This document shows, one piece after another, positions 36,125 to 44,142 of a DNA stretch of 64,000 nucleotides. The notes under the pieces were generated by a model, which ran no database searches, was not told the DNA's origin, and was given only the letters and a program-made list of their open reading frames with translations. A program made the position numbers and the translations under genes. This DNA is from Oribacterium sp. WCC10. GTDB lineage: Bacteria > Bacillota > Clostridia > Lachnospirales > Lachnospiraceae. How positions within the stretch are numbered: position 1 is the stretch's first letter; each line of letters begins with the position of its first letter. The stretch is taken from assembly GCF_900113415.1 (NCBI RefSeq), contig NZ_FOPH01000017.1, positions 1 through 64,000 of the forward strand. The letters run 5' to 3'.

Positions 36125-36910
36125 TTATTTGTGTTTTTTGTTGCGATAAGCATAGTTATACTGATCCGCTTTTTTGGCAGCTTCCGGATCCTTCTCAGGT
36201 ATGGAAGCAAGAACAGGAAGGTTGAAGTACTTATCGATATCATCCTGAGTTTTGATGGTATCATCTGTAACCATCGATATGGTTACACCGGCGATCGCCA
36301 CCATCAGAAACAGCATAGCTGATATGACGGTATTCTTTCCGGTGTGAGGGCCTGTCTTTTTCCATGGTATCTCACCGTACTCGATGATCTTCGGAGGATC
36401 CTGCTCCATGATGTCCGCAATATAGTCTGACGCACATTCAGATACTGCATCCGTAAGTTCTTTTGCTCTCTTAGGATCTGTATCCAGCACTGAAATATTC
36501 AGAATTCTTGTGTTATTTGGATTGTTAAGAGTTATCTTTTTTCTGAGATCAAGATAATCCATGCCTTCGATGTTGAGCTTCTTTATGGCATTTTCCATAA
36601 CAGTACGGGATGTTACAAGAACCTTGTAATCCGCAGTAAGCTGTGATCCTATCTGAAGGTCTGCTAATGATGTAAGAGTAGTTTCCTTACTCATTACATA
36701 TATGATAGATGTACTCGTATAAGTAGGCACCATCACAAATCTTGAAATGGCATACCCTACTCCACCACCTATAATCAGAGACAGAATCAAAAGCACGATG
36801 TGCTTCTTAAGTTCAAAAAACAGCTCTACGAGATCTATGGTTATGACATTGTCATCCACACGTTTAAGTGCCACCACATTCTTGGGCTGTATAGTATTGT
36901 TTTCCGGCAT
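36125..36910 (-). CDS. Chain-length determinant and kinase activator (CpsC/Wzz type)
   Basis: 261 residues. Two membrane segments (about residues 35-55 and 190-212) flank an extracytoplasmic Wzz domain starting TYTSTSIIYVMS. The C-terminal cytoplasmic tail of about 40 residues after LPVLASIPEKDP is the part that activates the BY-kinase in this family. The ribosome site GAGGGGAAG lies within the last codons of the upstream HTH gene, so the two are coupled. Confidence 0.9.
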   Translation of the reverse strand: MPENNTIQPKNVVALKRVDDNVITIDLVELFFELKKHIVLLILSLIIGGGVGYAISRFVMVPTYTSTSIIYVMSKETTLTSLADLQIGSQLTADYKVLVTSRTVMENAIKKLNIEGMDYLDLRKKITLNNPNNTRILNISVLDTDPKRAKELTDAVSECASDYIADIMEQDPPKIIEYGEIPWKKTGPHTGKNTVISAMLFLMVAIAGVTISMVTDDTIKTQDDIDKYFNLPVLASIPEKDPEAAKKADQYNYAYRNKKHK

Positions 36911-36913
36911 AGG

Positions 36914-37354
36914 CTACTTCCCCTCACCACTCCTTACGGAGTAATTCTCAGCATTCTCATGTACATCCCTGATCAATCTCTTCAGAGCCGGATCGATCTT
37001 CTCTTTCACATGATACTTCTTGCGCCATCCCTTGTATTTTCCGCTGGTTATACGATGATCTTCAGGCTTTTCCGAATCAACAGGTATATACCACTTACCC
37101 TCTCTTTTGATCGCGCCTTCGATGTCACCGTGTCTGCACAGTGTCTGGATATATCGTACTGTAAGCTCCCACTTTTCAGCCACTTCACGTGCGTCAAGAT
37201 ATTCCTCTCGTCGTATACTTTTCACCATACCGTAAAGACTGTCAGAATCTCTGTCGCCTTTACATCCTCCCTGAATAGCAGAAAGCGTGTTGACATTCCT
37301 GCTTGTTTCGGTAAAAGACTCCGCTATAAGCATCTTTGCCGCTGCTGTATTCAT
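36914..37354 (-). CDS. Small helix-turn-helix (excisionase/MerR-like) protein in the cps operon
   Basis: 146 residues. The centre (about 52-92: YLDAREVAEKWELTVRYIQT, then LCRHGDIEGAIKREGKWYIP) has the pattern of an AlpA/Xis/MerR-type winged helix with the wing residue set GKWYIP. The N-terminal 50 residues are Ser/Asn rich and the C-terminal tail is basic (SGKYKGWRKKYHVK). It lies between cpsB and cpsC, an unusual place for a DNA-binding protein, and is probably a local regulator of the polysaccharide operon. The start has a GAGGGG site. Confidence 0.72.
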   Translation of the reverse strand: MNTAAAKMLIAESFTETSRNVNTLSAIQGGCKGDRDSDSLYGMVKSIRREEYLDAREVAEKWELTVRYIQTLCRHGDIEGAIKREGKWYIPVDSEKPEDHRITSGKYKGWRKKYHVKEKIDPALKRLIRDVHENAENYSVRSGEGK

Positions 37355-37552
37355 TTGATCCCCTCATCTGCACCGGAAAGTCCGGTGTATAATTCATAAA
37401 AGCTTTGGTCGATCTTTTCCGTTCGCCCGAACAGCAATATCCTGTTTACCTGGACAGCACAATTCACTTTTACAGGTAATTCAAACCCTGACCGTTCATT
37501 AATTGGTGAACGCCATACTCGTCCGGTCTTCCGATCAAGCTTTCAGTTTCAA

Positions 37553-38275
37553 CTAATTTATCTCTACATCCTCTACTATACGTCTTGCATTGCCGCTCAG
37601 GACTTTCTCCGCATACTCCGGATCCAGATTCTTCTGTATCCAGTTTAGTGCTCCTTCCACCTTCGGAGGTCTCGTATCAGTCCGATGCATATCAGTCCCG
37701 AGAAAATGTCCCTGTCGTTTTTTCAGGGCATTTCTCACAAAGACCGTTTCACGGTCGAGCATCGCGCCAAGTCCTCTTCTTGTTAAAGGTTCTGTTGATA
37801 GCTGTATGTACGCTCCCTGCGATATCACTTCCGAAAGCCCGTTATCCTGCAATCCCTTGAATCTTTCTGCATGAGCTATGACCGGTCGGTATCCCGCCTG
37901 GCGAACATTGCGGATACACTTCATTATGGTCGTATAGCTTTCAAGCGGATAAAACTCGATAAGTGTGTACTTGCTGCCGCAGAGTGTAAGTATTTCCCCT
38001 GACTTCAGTCTCTCTGTCATGCTGTCGAAGTAAAGCACTTCGTTTCCGGTATAGAGATTAACTTCTATGCCCTCTTTGGAAACGGCCTGTTTTATATCGA
38101 GTAGCTTTTCGTTTATTCTTTTCGGGTCTGTAGGATACTGCACATAATAATGCGGAGTTGCAATGATATCCGTCACTCCCTGTCTTGTGTCAGACCGGAT
38201 AAGTTCGACGGACTCTTCTATATCTCTGGCACCGTCATCTATATGATAGATGATATGGGAATGTATATCGAACAC
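37553..38275 (-). CDS. PHP-type protein tyrosine phosphatase (CpsB/YwqE)
   Basis: 240 residues. FDIHSHIIYHIDDGARD begins the metal-binding PHP domain, IIATPHYYVQ, PVIAHAERF and LGTDMHRTDTRPPKV supply the remaining metal ligands. It dephosphorylates the BY-kinase CpsD. The start codon is GTG at 38275, behind GGGAGG. It is the first gene of the polysaccharide operon: a terminator separates it from the secreted-protein gene upstream, and the 112 bases between hold the operon's presumed promoter (a TTGACA is present, but no well spaced -10). Confidence 0.9.
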   Translation of the reverse strand: MFDIHSHIIYHIDDGARDIEESVELIRSDTRQGVTDIIATPHYYVQYPTDPKRINEKLLDIKQAVSKEGIEVNLYTGNEVLYFDSMTERLKSGEILTLCGSKYTLIEFYPLESYTTIMKCIRNVRQAGYRPVIAHAERFKGLQDNGLSEVISQGAYIQLSTEPLTRRGLGAMLDRETVFVRNALKKRQGHFLGTDMHRTDTRPPKVEGALNWIQKNLDPEYAEKVLSGNARRIVEDVEIN

Positions 38276-38381
38276 TTTATCTGTCCTCCCTCTATAAAAG
38301 CCATTTCCGTTTTATCTGTCATACAGATGTCAATCCGGACAGCTCCTATATCTCTTTTACTGTTTGCCCGTTTTGTCGACA

Positions 38382-38413
38382 ATAAAAGGCAGCAGACTGT
38401 CCGCCTACTGCCT
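38382..38413 (-). terminator. Rho-independent terminator between the secreted-protein gene and the cps operon
   Basis: On the minus strand AAGGCAG and CTGCCTT pair around a 14-base loop and are followed by TTATT. It lies about 100 bases after the stop of the secreted-protein gene at 38512. Confidence 0.6.
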
Positions 38414-38511
38414 TCCGGTTGCCTGTCTATACTAATTTAAATCAACTTAACCAACAGTAAAAAAATCAAGCTAACCAGTTGTATGTAGTGTGTCAGAGAT
38501 TTTCAGTTTTA

Positions 38512-39156
38512 TCAGCCGATGATGATACCTTCTTCATTGAACAAGTATGTAACGCCATTAATCACCTGCTGTCCTACAAGATAACGTCCGAATGCATCAA
38601 CATAGTGTGTGAGAACTGTACCGTCAGCAGTGAGCTCGTTGTAGAACTCAGTCTTACCTGTTGCGATAAGATTACCATCTGCGCCGATTACGCCACCGGC
38701 TTTTGTTCCGTTAGTTTCTGTTCTAACGTAGAAGTATACTCCTCCGGCTATGGGCTTGCTATCCACAACGGTTCCGTTAGGAACAGTAGATGATCTCACG
38801 ACTTCCTTCGATCCATCAGTGTTGCTCTTCTCGCCTGTTGTAAATACGTAACCGGTTCTCTCATTCTTCTCTGTTACAAGCTTGTTAGCACCATCCGTTG
38901 CTGTATTCTTGGTGATGGTATCGCCTTTTGAGTTTGTGTAAGAGCCGTTATCAACAGATGATCCGACACTGGAGCCTGATGTAACTCCGGAGCTTCCTGT
39001 ACTTGAGCCTGTTCCGCCTGAACTTGATCCGCCACCTGTTGAAGTGTTGCCTTCAACCTGTCTTACGTTCTTTGCTGAAATAGCAGCCATTGAGACTGAA
39101 ACAGTTGAAAGTGAAAGTCCCAAAACAAGTGCTGCCGCCATTAGTTTCTTCTTCAT
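38512..39156 (-). CDS. Secreted protein with Gly/Ser linker and cell-wall-binding-like repeat
   Basis: About 214 residues from the ATG at 39156, which follows a GGAGGTAAATTC site. The frame continues upstream but without a start signal. Residues 1-24 are a signal peptide (KKKLMAAALVLGLSLSTVSV). A Gly/Ser/Thr-rich linker (about 35-70) leads to a domain of aromatic beta-hairpins that ends YLVGQQVINGVTYLFNEEG, like the choline/glucan-binding repeats that hold proteins on wall glycans. It lies between the LCP gene and the cps operon, so a role at the same surface polymer is plausible. Confidence 0.72.
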   Translation of the reverse strand: MKKKLMAAALVLGLSLSTVSVSMAAISAKNVRQVEGNTSTGGGSSSGGTGSSTGSSGVTSGSSVGSSVDNGSYTNSKGDTITKNTATDGANKLVTEKNERTGYVFTTGEKSNTDGSKEVVRSSTVPNGTVVDSKPIAGGVYFYVRTETNGTKAGGVIGADGNLIATGKTEFYNELTADGTVLTHYVDAFGRYLVGQQVINGVTYLFNEEGIIIG

Positions 39157-39175
39157 GAATTTACCTCCATTCTGA

Positions 39176-39238
39176 CCTTGATTTCTCAAGGAAGCCTCTT
39201 CCGGCTTAAAGATTACTTGCGACTCCGTCTTCAGAGTC
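39176..39238 (-). promoter_or_regulatory. Three adjacent hairpins in the leader of the secreted-protein gene
   Basis: On the minus strand three stem-loops follow one another directly upstream of the ribosome site: GACTC/GAGTC, AAGCC/GGCTT and CCTTGA-GAAA-TCAAGG. The arrangement suggests a structured 5' leader. I cannot match it to a known riboswitch class. The rest of 39239-39521 shows only A/T-rich DNA with two TTAAGTATAT repeats. Confidence 0.4.
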
Positions 39239-39521
39239 CTCATACATTTGATTTTGCAAGGTACTCATGAAGCACAACTCCTCTGTCAGAAACATCAGTC
39301 CTTTTTATCAGTTCGCCTTAGACCGATACAATACTCAGGTAAATTGGGAAGCTGAGGGAGTCACTTTCAGGGGAAAACCCGATCATGATCGATCAGTGTT
39401 TCCTTACATACGATTCCCTTGGATATATTTCACAGTACCTTTGTCGTTTAAGTATATTCTATTGCCTATAAAGTATATGTTAAAGTGATAATATGTCAAA
39501 AATCGAACTTTTTAAGTATAT

Positions 39522-41066
39522 TTATACGCTTCTAAAGAAGTATTTTAATGTCAATTTATCCAAATATTCATAATCCGGCCAGAATTCATCCAGATTTTCT
39601 TCATGGTTTACTACACTTTTGCCTTCAAGATTTGAGAAATTATCATTGGTGAACTTCTCGTTGTTCAGTGCTATATCAAGAGCGATTTTCAGATATGTTC
39701 CCTTGGACATGTCGGTAACGATGTTGTTTTCGATGAGTTCGAAGAGTCCCGGAATGGTGTCGGAATCTTTCTTCTGCAGCTTCAGTACTTTGTTTTCAAA
39801 AGCTATCATATACTGACGGTGTCTCTTCATACGGTATATGGCAGAGAAATCAACATTGACATCTCTCCTCCTGACAAACTTCTCCGCCTGCTCGCCGTTC
39901 AGAAGGACGGTCTTGCCTTTGACGAAGGCAGGATCAGCGGCTTCCAGTCCGTCTTCATTGATGGTGACTTCAACTCCTCCCACGTAGTCGTTCAGCTCTT
40001 TTATGACATCTATGGATCCCGCCATGTAGCCGTTTATAGGAAGTCCGCCGAATACGCCGGACACTGCCTCCATGGCGTACTTTCCGGACTTTGCGTGGTT
40101 ATCGCCATACATCCATGCTCTGGTGAGGTGGTCTGTCGCTGTTCCTATGGGGTCAGAGTTTGAATCCGTAACCGTGATGGTGGTCATGGTATCTCGCGGC
40201 ACCTGAATGATATGTACCTTATTTTTAGCCTTGTCTTCCGCTACAAGAAAGATTCCGTCTGAGAGGCCGATTTCTGAGATTTTTCTGTCTATCTGGAGGG
40301 ATCCTACATTATCGACACCAAGGATGAGCCATGCTTTTACTGCTGTATTCTTTTTGTAGTGAACGCCGTTGTAGTAGAATTCCTTTTCAGCGAAAAGGCT
40401 CGGGCGCTCTGTGGTTGCTTTTCCGTCTACTGTGTAGATGCAGTCGCCGCTTGGAGTTTTCTTGCATTCGATGGTTTTGACACCGGAGGTTTTGGATGTA
40501 CCGGATGTAGTGGAACCTGTCGTACCTGATGTAGTGACTCCTGAGTTTCCTGAGGAGTCTGACGAGTTTGTGGTGTTAACCGTGGAGCTTGAGCCTGATT
40601 TATCAGAGCCATCCGCCCCGGATCCTGCATTTCCTGCCCCAAACTGCTCTCTCAGACCATCCAGGCTCACACCGCCTATGGTGAGATTTCCGTTTTCATC
40701 CACCGGCATGCCCGCTTCCTGCATTTTCTTCTGCAGCTCTTCACGGGATACAGTCTCAAGAGTTGATTGACCGCTTCCGGAAAGGTTATCAGAATATACC
40801 GAACCGTTCTGGTTCTCCGGAATATATGTATTGGCATTACTTCCGTAATCTACTGTATTTCCTGCATTACCCGAATCCCGGGAATTGATATTCCCCGTCA
40901 GAGTAGTATTGTTTGCCGCTTCAATTGATTTTCTGACATTGTATTGATTGTAGCTCCAGATTCCCACGAATACCGCTACTGTCAGCATCCCCCCTGTTAT
41001 GATCCTTATGGGCGTCTGTCTTTTCCTGCGAAGCTTTTTTCTTGTGTCGTTTCCTTCCTGTCTCAT
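39522..41066 (-). CDS. LytR-CpsA-Psr (LCP) family glycopolymer transferase
   Basis: 514 residues. A basic N-terminus (KKLRRKRQTPIR) precedes one membrane segment (residues 20-38), then about 170 residues rich in Asn, Gly, Ser and Thr, and the LCP domain from residue 240. The domain reads AWLILGVDNVGSLQ, LSDGIFLVAEDKAKNKVHII, QVPRDTM, then GYMAGSIDVIKELNDYVGGV and FVRRRDVNVDF. LCP enzymes move undecaprenyl-linked polymers onto peptidoglycan. Next to a capsule locus it is the likely anchoring enzyme. The long low-complexity spacer is larger than usual. Confidence 0.87.
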   Translation of the reverse strand: MRQEGNDTRKKLRRKRQTPIRIITGGMLTVAVFVGIWSYNQYNVRKSIEAANNTTLTGNINSRDSGNAGNTVDYGSNANTYIPENQNGSVYSDNLSGSGQSTLETVSREELQKKMQEAGMPVDENGNLTIGGVSLDGLREQFGAGNAGSGADGSDKSGSSSTVNTTNSSDSSGNSGVTTSGTTGSTTSGTSKTSGVKTIECKKTPSGDCIYTVDGKATTERPSLFAEKEFYYNGVHYKKNTAVKAWLILGVDNVGSLQIDRKISEIGLSDGIFLVAEDKAKNKVHIIQVPRDTMTTITVTDSNSDPIGTATDHLTRAWMYGDNHAKSGKYAMEAVSGVFGGLPINGYMAGSIDVIKELNDYVGGVEVTINEDGLEAADPAFVKGKTVLLNGEQAEKFVRRRDVNVDFSAIYRMKRHRQYMIAFENKVLKLQKKDSDTIPGLFELIENNIVTDMSKGTYLKIALDIALNNEKFTNDNFSNLEGKSVVNHEENLDEFWPDYEYLDKLTLKYFFRSV

Positions 41067-41191
41067 ATCAGCCTACCTTTGAATGATTATGCGAAGACAT
41101 GCTTCTGTATCCATTTTAATATCTTCCCTTACCCATCCAAAACAGTTTTTGACATATTCGTCGTTTATATCATTCTGCAATCTTGATCCAT

Positions 41192-41304
41192 TCATTTTTA
41201 CTGACGAAAATACAACGATTGTTACATTTTTACTGACGAATAATTGGCGTTGATTACATTTTTACTGACGAATATATCGTGGATTTGACATAAATACTGG
41301 CGAA
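41192..41304 (+). repeat. Four direct repeats at exact 32-base spacing
   Basis: Copies of acatttttactgacgaa end at 41208, 41240, 41272 and 41304, exactly 32 bases apart; the last copy is degenerate (acataaatactggcgaa). The 15-base spacers are unrelated. Three turns of the helix separate the copies, which suits a protein binding one DNA face, either as an operator array for budA or as the terminal repeats of an IS21-like element whose body is gone. No transposase remnant was seen nearby. The rest of 41067-41595 shows no gene. Confidence 0.7.
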
Positions 41305-41595
41305 AGGCATCAAACCATGTCCTCTAAGATTCGATTCAGTGATCAATGCAGCATTTAGCCATCCTATTACTAATATTTGTAGTTATGAAAGAGTATAAGT
41401 CCGCCGTAATTAGTAATTAAGACAGGAGTAGTACTGCGATCATCATAGGATAACAGCTGTTTTTATAAGAAAACAAGAAAGACCGGAATTGCGCTGGGCG
41501 TAGTGTCGGTAAAACTGTGCAGAAAGTATATAAAGGACGTAGAGCCTTCTAAAACATGACCCCGGTTTCGGATGTTCCTAAAAAGGAGAAAATGT

Positions 41596-42309
41596 ATGGA
41601 TAATAAAATGTATCAGGTTTCGACATTGCAGGCACTTGCTTTGGGATACAGCCGTGCGGTTATAAGCGTAGGTGAACTAATGAAGGAAGGGGATACCGGT
41701 CTCGGAACTTTTGAAGATGTAAATGGCGAAATGATCGTTATGGATGGTCAATGTCACAGAGCGGATCAGAGCGGAAATGTATCAGTGGTTTCGCCGGAGA
41801 CAGGAGTCCCTTTTGCAGCGGTTGCAAAGTTATACGGAGAACAGCAATTTACGCTTAATGATATGCCGGATATCGCATCTATTCGAACAGAACTGACACG
41901 AAAAATTGAAGAGAGATTTGGTCTTAACAGCATGCATGTCGTGAGGATCGATGGGGTATTTGAAAAGGTGGATGCAAGATCTGAGGCGCCCTACAGATCT
42001 CATCATATAACATTGAAAGAGGTTCTCAGCAAAACTCAGGAGGCATTTATCTTTGAGAATATCCGCGGATCACTGGTGGGTGTTTATTTCCCGGACTATA
42101 TGGATGGGATAAATATGCCGGGATGGCATCTGCATTTCCTCTCTGAGGACAGATCAAAAGGCGGACATGTTTTTGATGTAAGTTTAAGAGAAGGTCTGGC
42201 AAAGGTAGACAAGATCACCAATATATTTATAAATCTTCCTAAGGAAGCGGCTTTTGATACCTATTCGCTCAAACAGGATCTGCAGGCAGAGATCAAGTCT
42301 GTAGAGTGA
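41596..42309 (+). CDS. budA: Alpha-acetolactate decarboxylase
   Basis: About 237 residues from the ATG at 41596, behind AAGGAG. The earlier ATG at 41572 has no ribosome site. The enzyme converts 2-acetolactate to acetoin, which limits acid formation and drains branched-chain precursors. FEDVNGEMIVMDGQCHRAD near the N-terminus, then PYRSHHITLKEV, GSLVGVYFPDYMDGINMPG and WHLHFLSEDRSKGGHVFD contain the zinc-binding histidines. It is the first plus-strand gene after the glycan region. Confidence 0.9.
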   Translation: MDNKMYQVSTLQALALGYSRAVISVGELMKEGDTGLGTFEDVNGEMIVMDGQCHRADQSGNVSVVSPETGVPFAAVAKLYGEQQFTLNDMPDIASIRTELTRKIEERFGLNSMHVVRIDGVFEKVDARSEAPYRSHHITLKEVLSKTQEAFIFENIRGSLVGVYFPDYMDGINMPGWHLHFLSEDRSKGGHVFDVSLREGLAKVDKITNIFINLPKEAAFDTYSLKQDLQAEIKSVE

Positions 42310-42331
42310 ATTTCCTACTCACTGATAATGC

Positions 42332-42399
42332 GCATCACGCCCGCTTTCGAGTGGAATGTTCGGATGCAAAACATAGCGAAACGCTGATTAAAGCGTTTC
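42332..42399 (+). repeat. Two-hairpin element, related to one at 58125
   Basis: First hairpin: GCATC at 42332 pairs with GATGC at 42367, with an inner CCGCT-TTCG-AGTGG stem. Second hairpin: GAAACGCT at 42378 with AGCGTTTC at 42399. The preceding bases ACTCACTGATAATGCGCA recur almost unchanged at 58110. It lies between budA and the next gene and could be a dispersed repeat or an RNA element. Confidence 0.5.
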
Positions 42400-42495
42400 C
42401 CTGGCCTGATTTTCGATGTGAAACATCAACCCATTGAAAATCCGTACCATCTGCTTAGAAGTAACTTTTCAAGTAACCGATGGAGGTGTTACAAA

Positions 42496-43986
42496 ATGAT
42501 GAATAAAATCGAGGAAGCCATCATATATGCAACTGTCATGCATCAGGGCAAGGTCAGAAAATTCGGAGGCAAGCCATTTATCCTGCATCCGCTGGAGGTT
42601 GCCCAGATACTTTCGACCATGACGGATGATGAAGATATTATCACCGCAGGTATACTGCACGATATCGTTGAAGATACGGATGGAACGCTTTCTGAGATTG
42701 AAAAACGTTTTGGAAAGCGGGTAGCGTTTATCGTGTCATCGGAATCCGAGCAGGAGTATCCGGATGAGGCACGCAGCGCCACCTGGCAGCGACGCAAAGA
42801 GGAGTCACTTCTTGTATTGAAAAACAGTCAGGATATCGGCGTGAAAATGCTTTGGCTTGCAGATAAGCTTGCGAATATCAGATCTTTGGCAGGATACTAT
42901 TCAGAGCACGGTGAAAAGATATGGCAGGATCTTCACCAAAGCGATTCCGATATGCAAAACTGGTACTATCGCAGCATCGGAGAAATGGTGGAGCTTTCAC
43001 TTAACAAGACCGGTGCCTTTAAAGAGTATATCAAGCACGTGAATTTCATCTGGCCCGGCAGTTTCGACCGTGACAAGGCGAGATATAAAAAGTACAGAGA
43101 AGTTTCTGTGGATGGCTGCAAATGCATCGGACGAGGCGCCAAGGGAGAGGTTTACCGTTATGATGATGAACTTGTCATCAAGGTATACAATGACAACAAT
43201 ACCTACCGTGATGTTGAGAAAGAGATATCACAAAGCAGGCGGGCATTTGTCATGGGCATCCCTACAGCGATTTCTTTCGGAATAGTGGCTGTGGGTGATC
43301 GATATGGTGCCATGTATGAGCTTCTTGATTCAGAAACAGTTTCCAGCTTCATCGCCAAAAATCCGGGGCATGTCGAGACCTATGCCAAGATAATGGCAGA
43401 CCTTGCCAGAACCATACATGGTATCACGATTTCAGAAGATGATTGCTTTCCGCCTGCCACTGACAGACTTAAGAGCTATATAAGAGGCGGAGTCGCAAGG
43501 GAAGATGAGACATTGGCAGAAAAATGCACTAAGCTGGTGGATGAACTGCCCGATACCCGTACCATGGTTCACGGAGATTTCCATACCGGAAATGTTTTCC
43601 TGCAGAACGGAGAGCCGCTCCTTATCGATATGGACAGGCTTTCTGTTGGACATCCTATGGCTGAGATCAGTGATCTCTACTACTTCTATGAGACATTGGG
43701 CGAAAATGACCCTGCTGTTGTAGAAAAATTCATGGGATTTTCGTATGAGACAGCGCAGCTGTTTTTAGACCTTTTCCTGAAGTTTTATTTTGAAACCGAG
43801 GATGCAAACATTCTAAATGATATAAAGGAAAAGGCGTCATTCATATGCGCCGTACGAATGATAAACAAGATTCACAAGAAGGACAAGCTGTCTGATAAGG
43901 ATAAAGAACTGATTGACCATTATATGAAGACAGTCACTGAACTGTCAGCTAAACTTGATACGCTGGCGTTTGAAGTCAAAAAATGA
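42496..43986 (+). CDS. Fusion of an HD-type phosphohydrolase and an aminoglycoside-phosphotransferase-like kinase
   Basis: About 496 residues from the ATG at 42496, eight bases after GGAGGTG. Residues 1-190 are an HD domain of the (p)ppGpp-hydrolase type: ATVMHQGKVRKFGGKPFILH followed by PLEVA, then AGILHDIVEDT, and MLWLADKLANI. From about 205 a small kinase domain follows, with GRGAKGEVYRYDDELVIKVY as nucleotide loop and Lys, MVHGDFHTGNVFL as catalytic loop and LLIDMDRLSVGHP with the metal Asp. The two activities in one chain are unusual. The substrate is unknown: a nucleotide, an antibiotic or a choline-like alcohol are all possible. Confidence 0.82.
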   Translation: MMNKIEEAIIYATVMHQGKVRKFGGKPFILHPLEVAQILSTMTDDEDIITAGILHDIVEDTDGTLSEIEKRFGKRVAFIVSSESEQEYPDEARSATWQRRKEESLLVLKNSQDIGVKMLWLADKLANIRSLAGYYSEHGEKIWQDLHQSDSDMQNWYYRSIGEMVELSLNKTGAFKEYIKHVNFIWPGSFDRDKARYKKYREVSVDGCKCIGRGAKGEVYRYDDELVIKVYNDNNTYRDVEKEISQSRRAFVMGIPTAISFGIVAVGDRYGAMYELLDSETVSSFIAKNPGHVETYAKIMADLARTIHGITISEDDCFPPATDRLKSYIRGGVAREDETLAEKCTKLVDELPDTRTMVHGDFHTGNVFLQNGEPLLIDMDRLSVGHPMAEISDLYYFYETLGENDPAVVEKFMGFSYETAQLFLDLFLKFYFETEDANILNDIKEKASFICAVRMINKIHKKDKLSDKDKELIDHYMKTVTELSAKLDTLAFEVKK

Positions 43987-43996
43987 TGTACTGCCT

Positions 43997-44040
43997 AAAG
44001 GCACTAAATCACGTCTTTGTACGATGGTTTGGTGCCTTTT
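43997..44040 (+). terminator. Terminator of the HD-kinase gene
   Basis: AAAGGCAC and GTGCCTTTT pair over an interrupted stem just after the stop at 43986. Confidence 0.6.
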
Positions 44041-44106
44041 AGCGCATTTCCTCAATTTCGTAATCTAACGACAAAAGAGTTATAGAAATATTCCCTTTCA
44101 CAGCGT

Positions 44107-44134
44107 AAAAAAGATGGCTCTCATTGAGAACCAT
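44107..44134 (-). terminator. Terminator of the AAA ATPase gene
   Basis: On the minus strand GATGGTTCTC-AAT-GAGAGCCATC is followed by TTTTTT, nine bases past the gene's stop. Confidence 0.75.
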
Positions 44135-44142
44135 CCCTGTAA

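Noticed and set aside
38276-38390. Complete promoter call for the cps operon
   Set aside because: A TTGACA is present on the minus strand, but no -10 lies at 16-18 bases from it, so only the region can be named.
40981-41000. C6 run in the LCP gene as a phase switch
   Set aside because: Six bases is too short to be persuasive and the gene is intact.
41192-41304. Possible CRISPR array (regular repeats)
   Set aside because: Repeats are 17 bases with 15-base spacers, without dyad symmetry, only four copies and no cas genes nearby.
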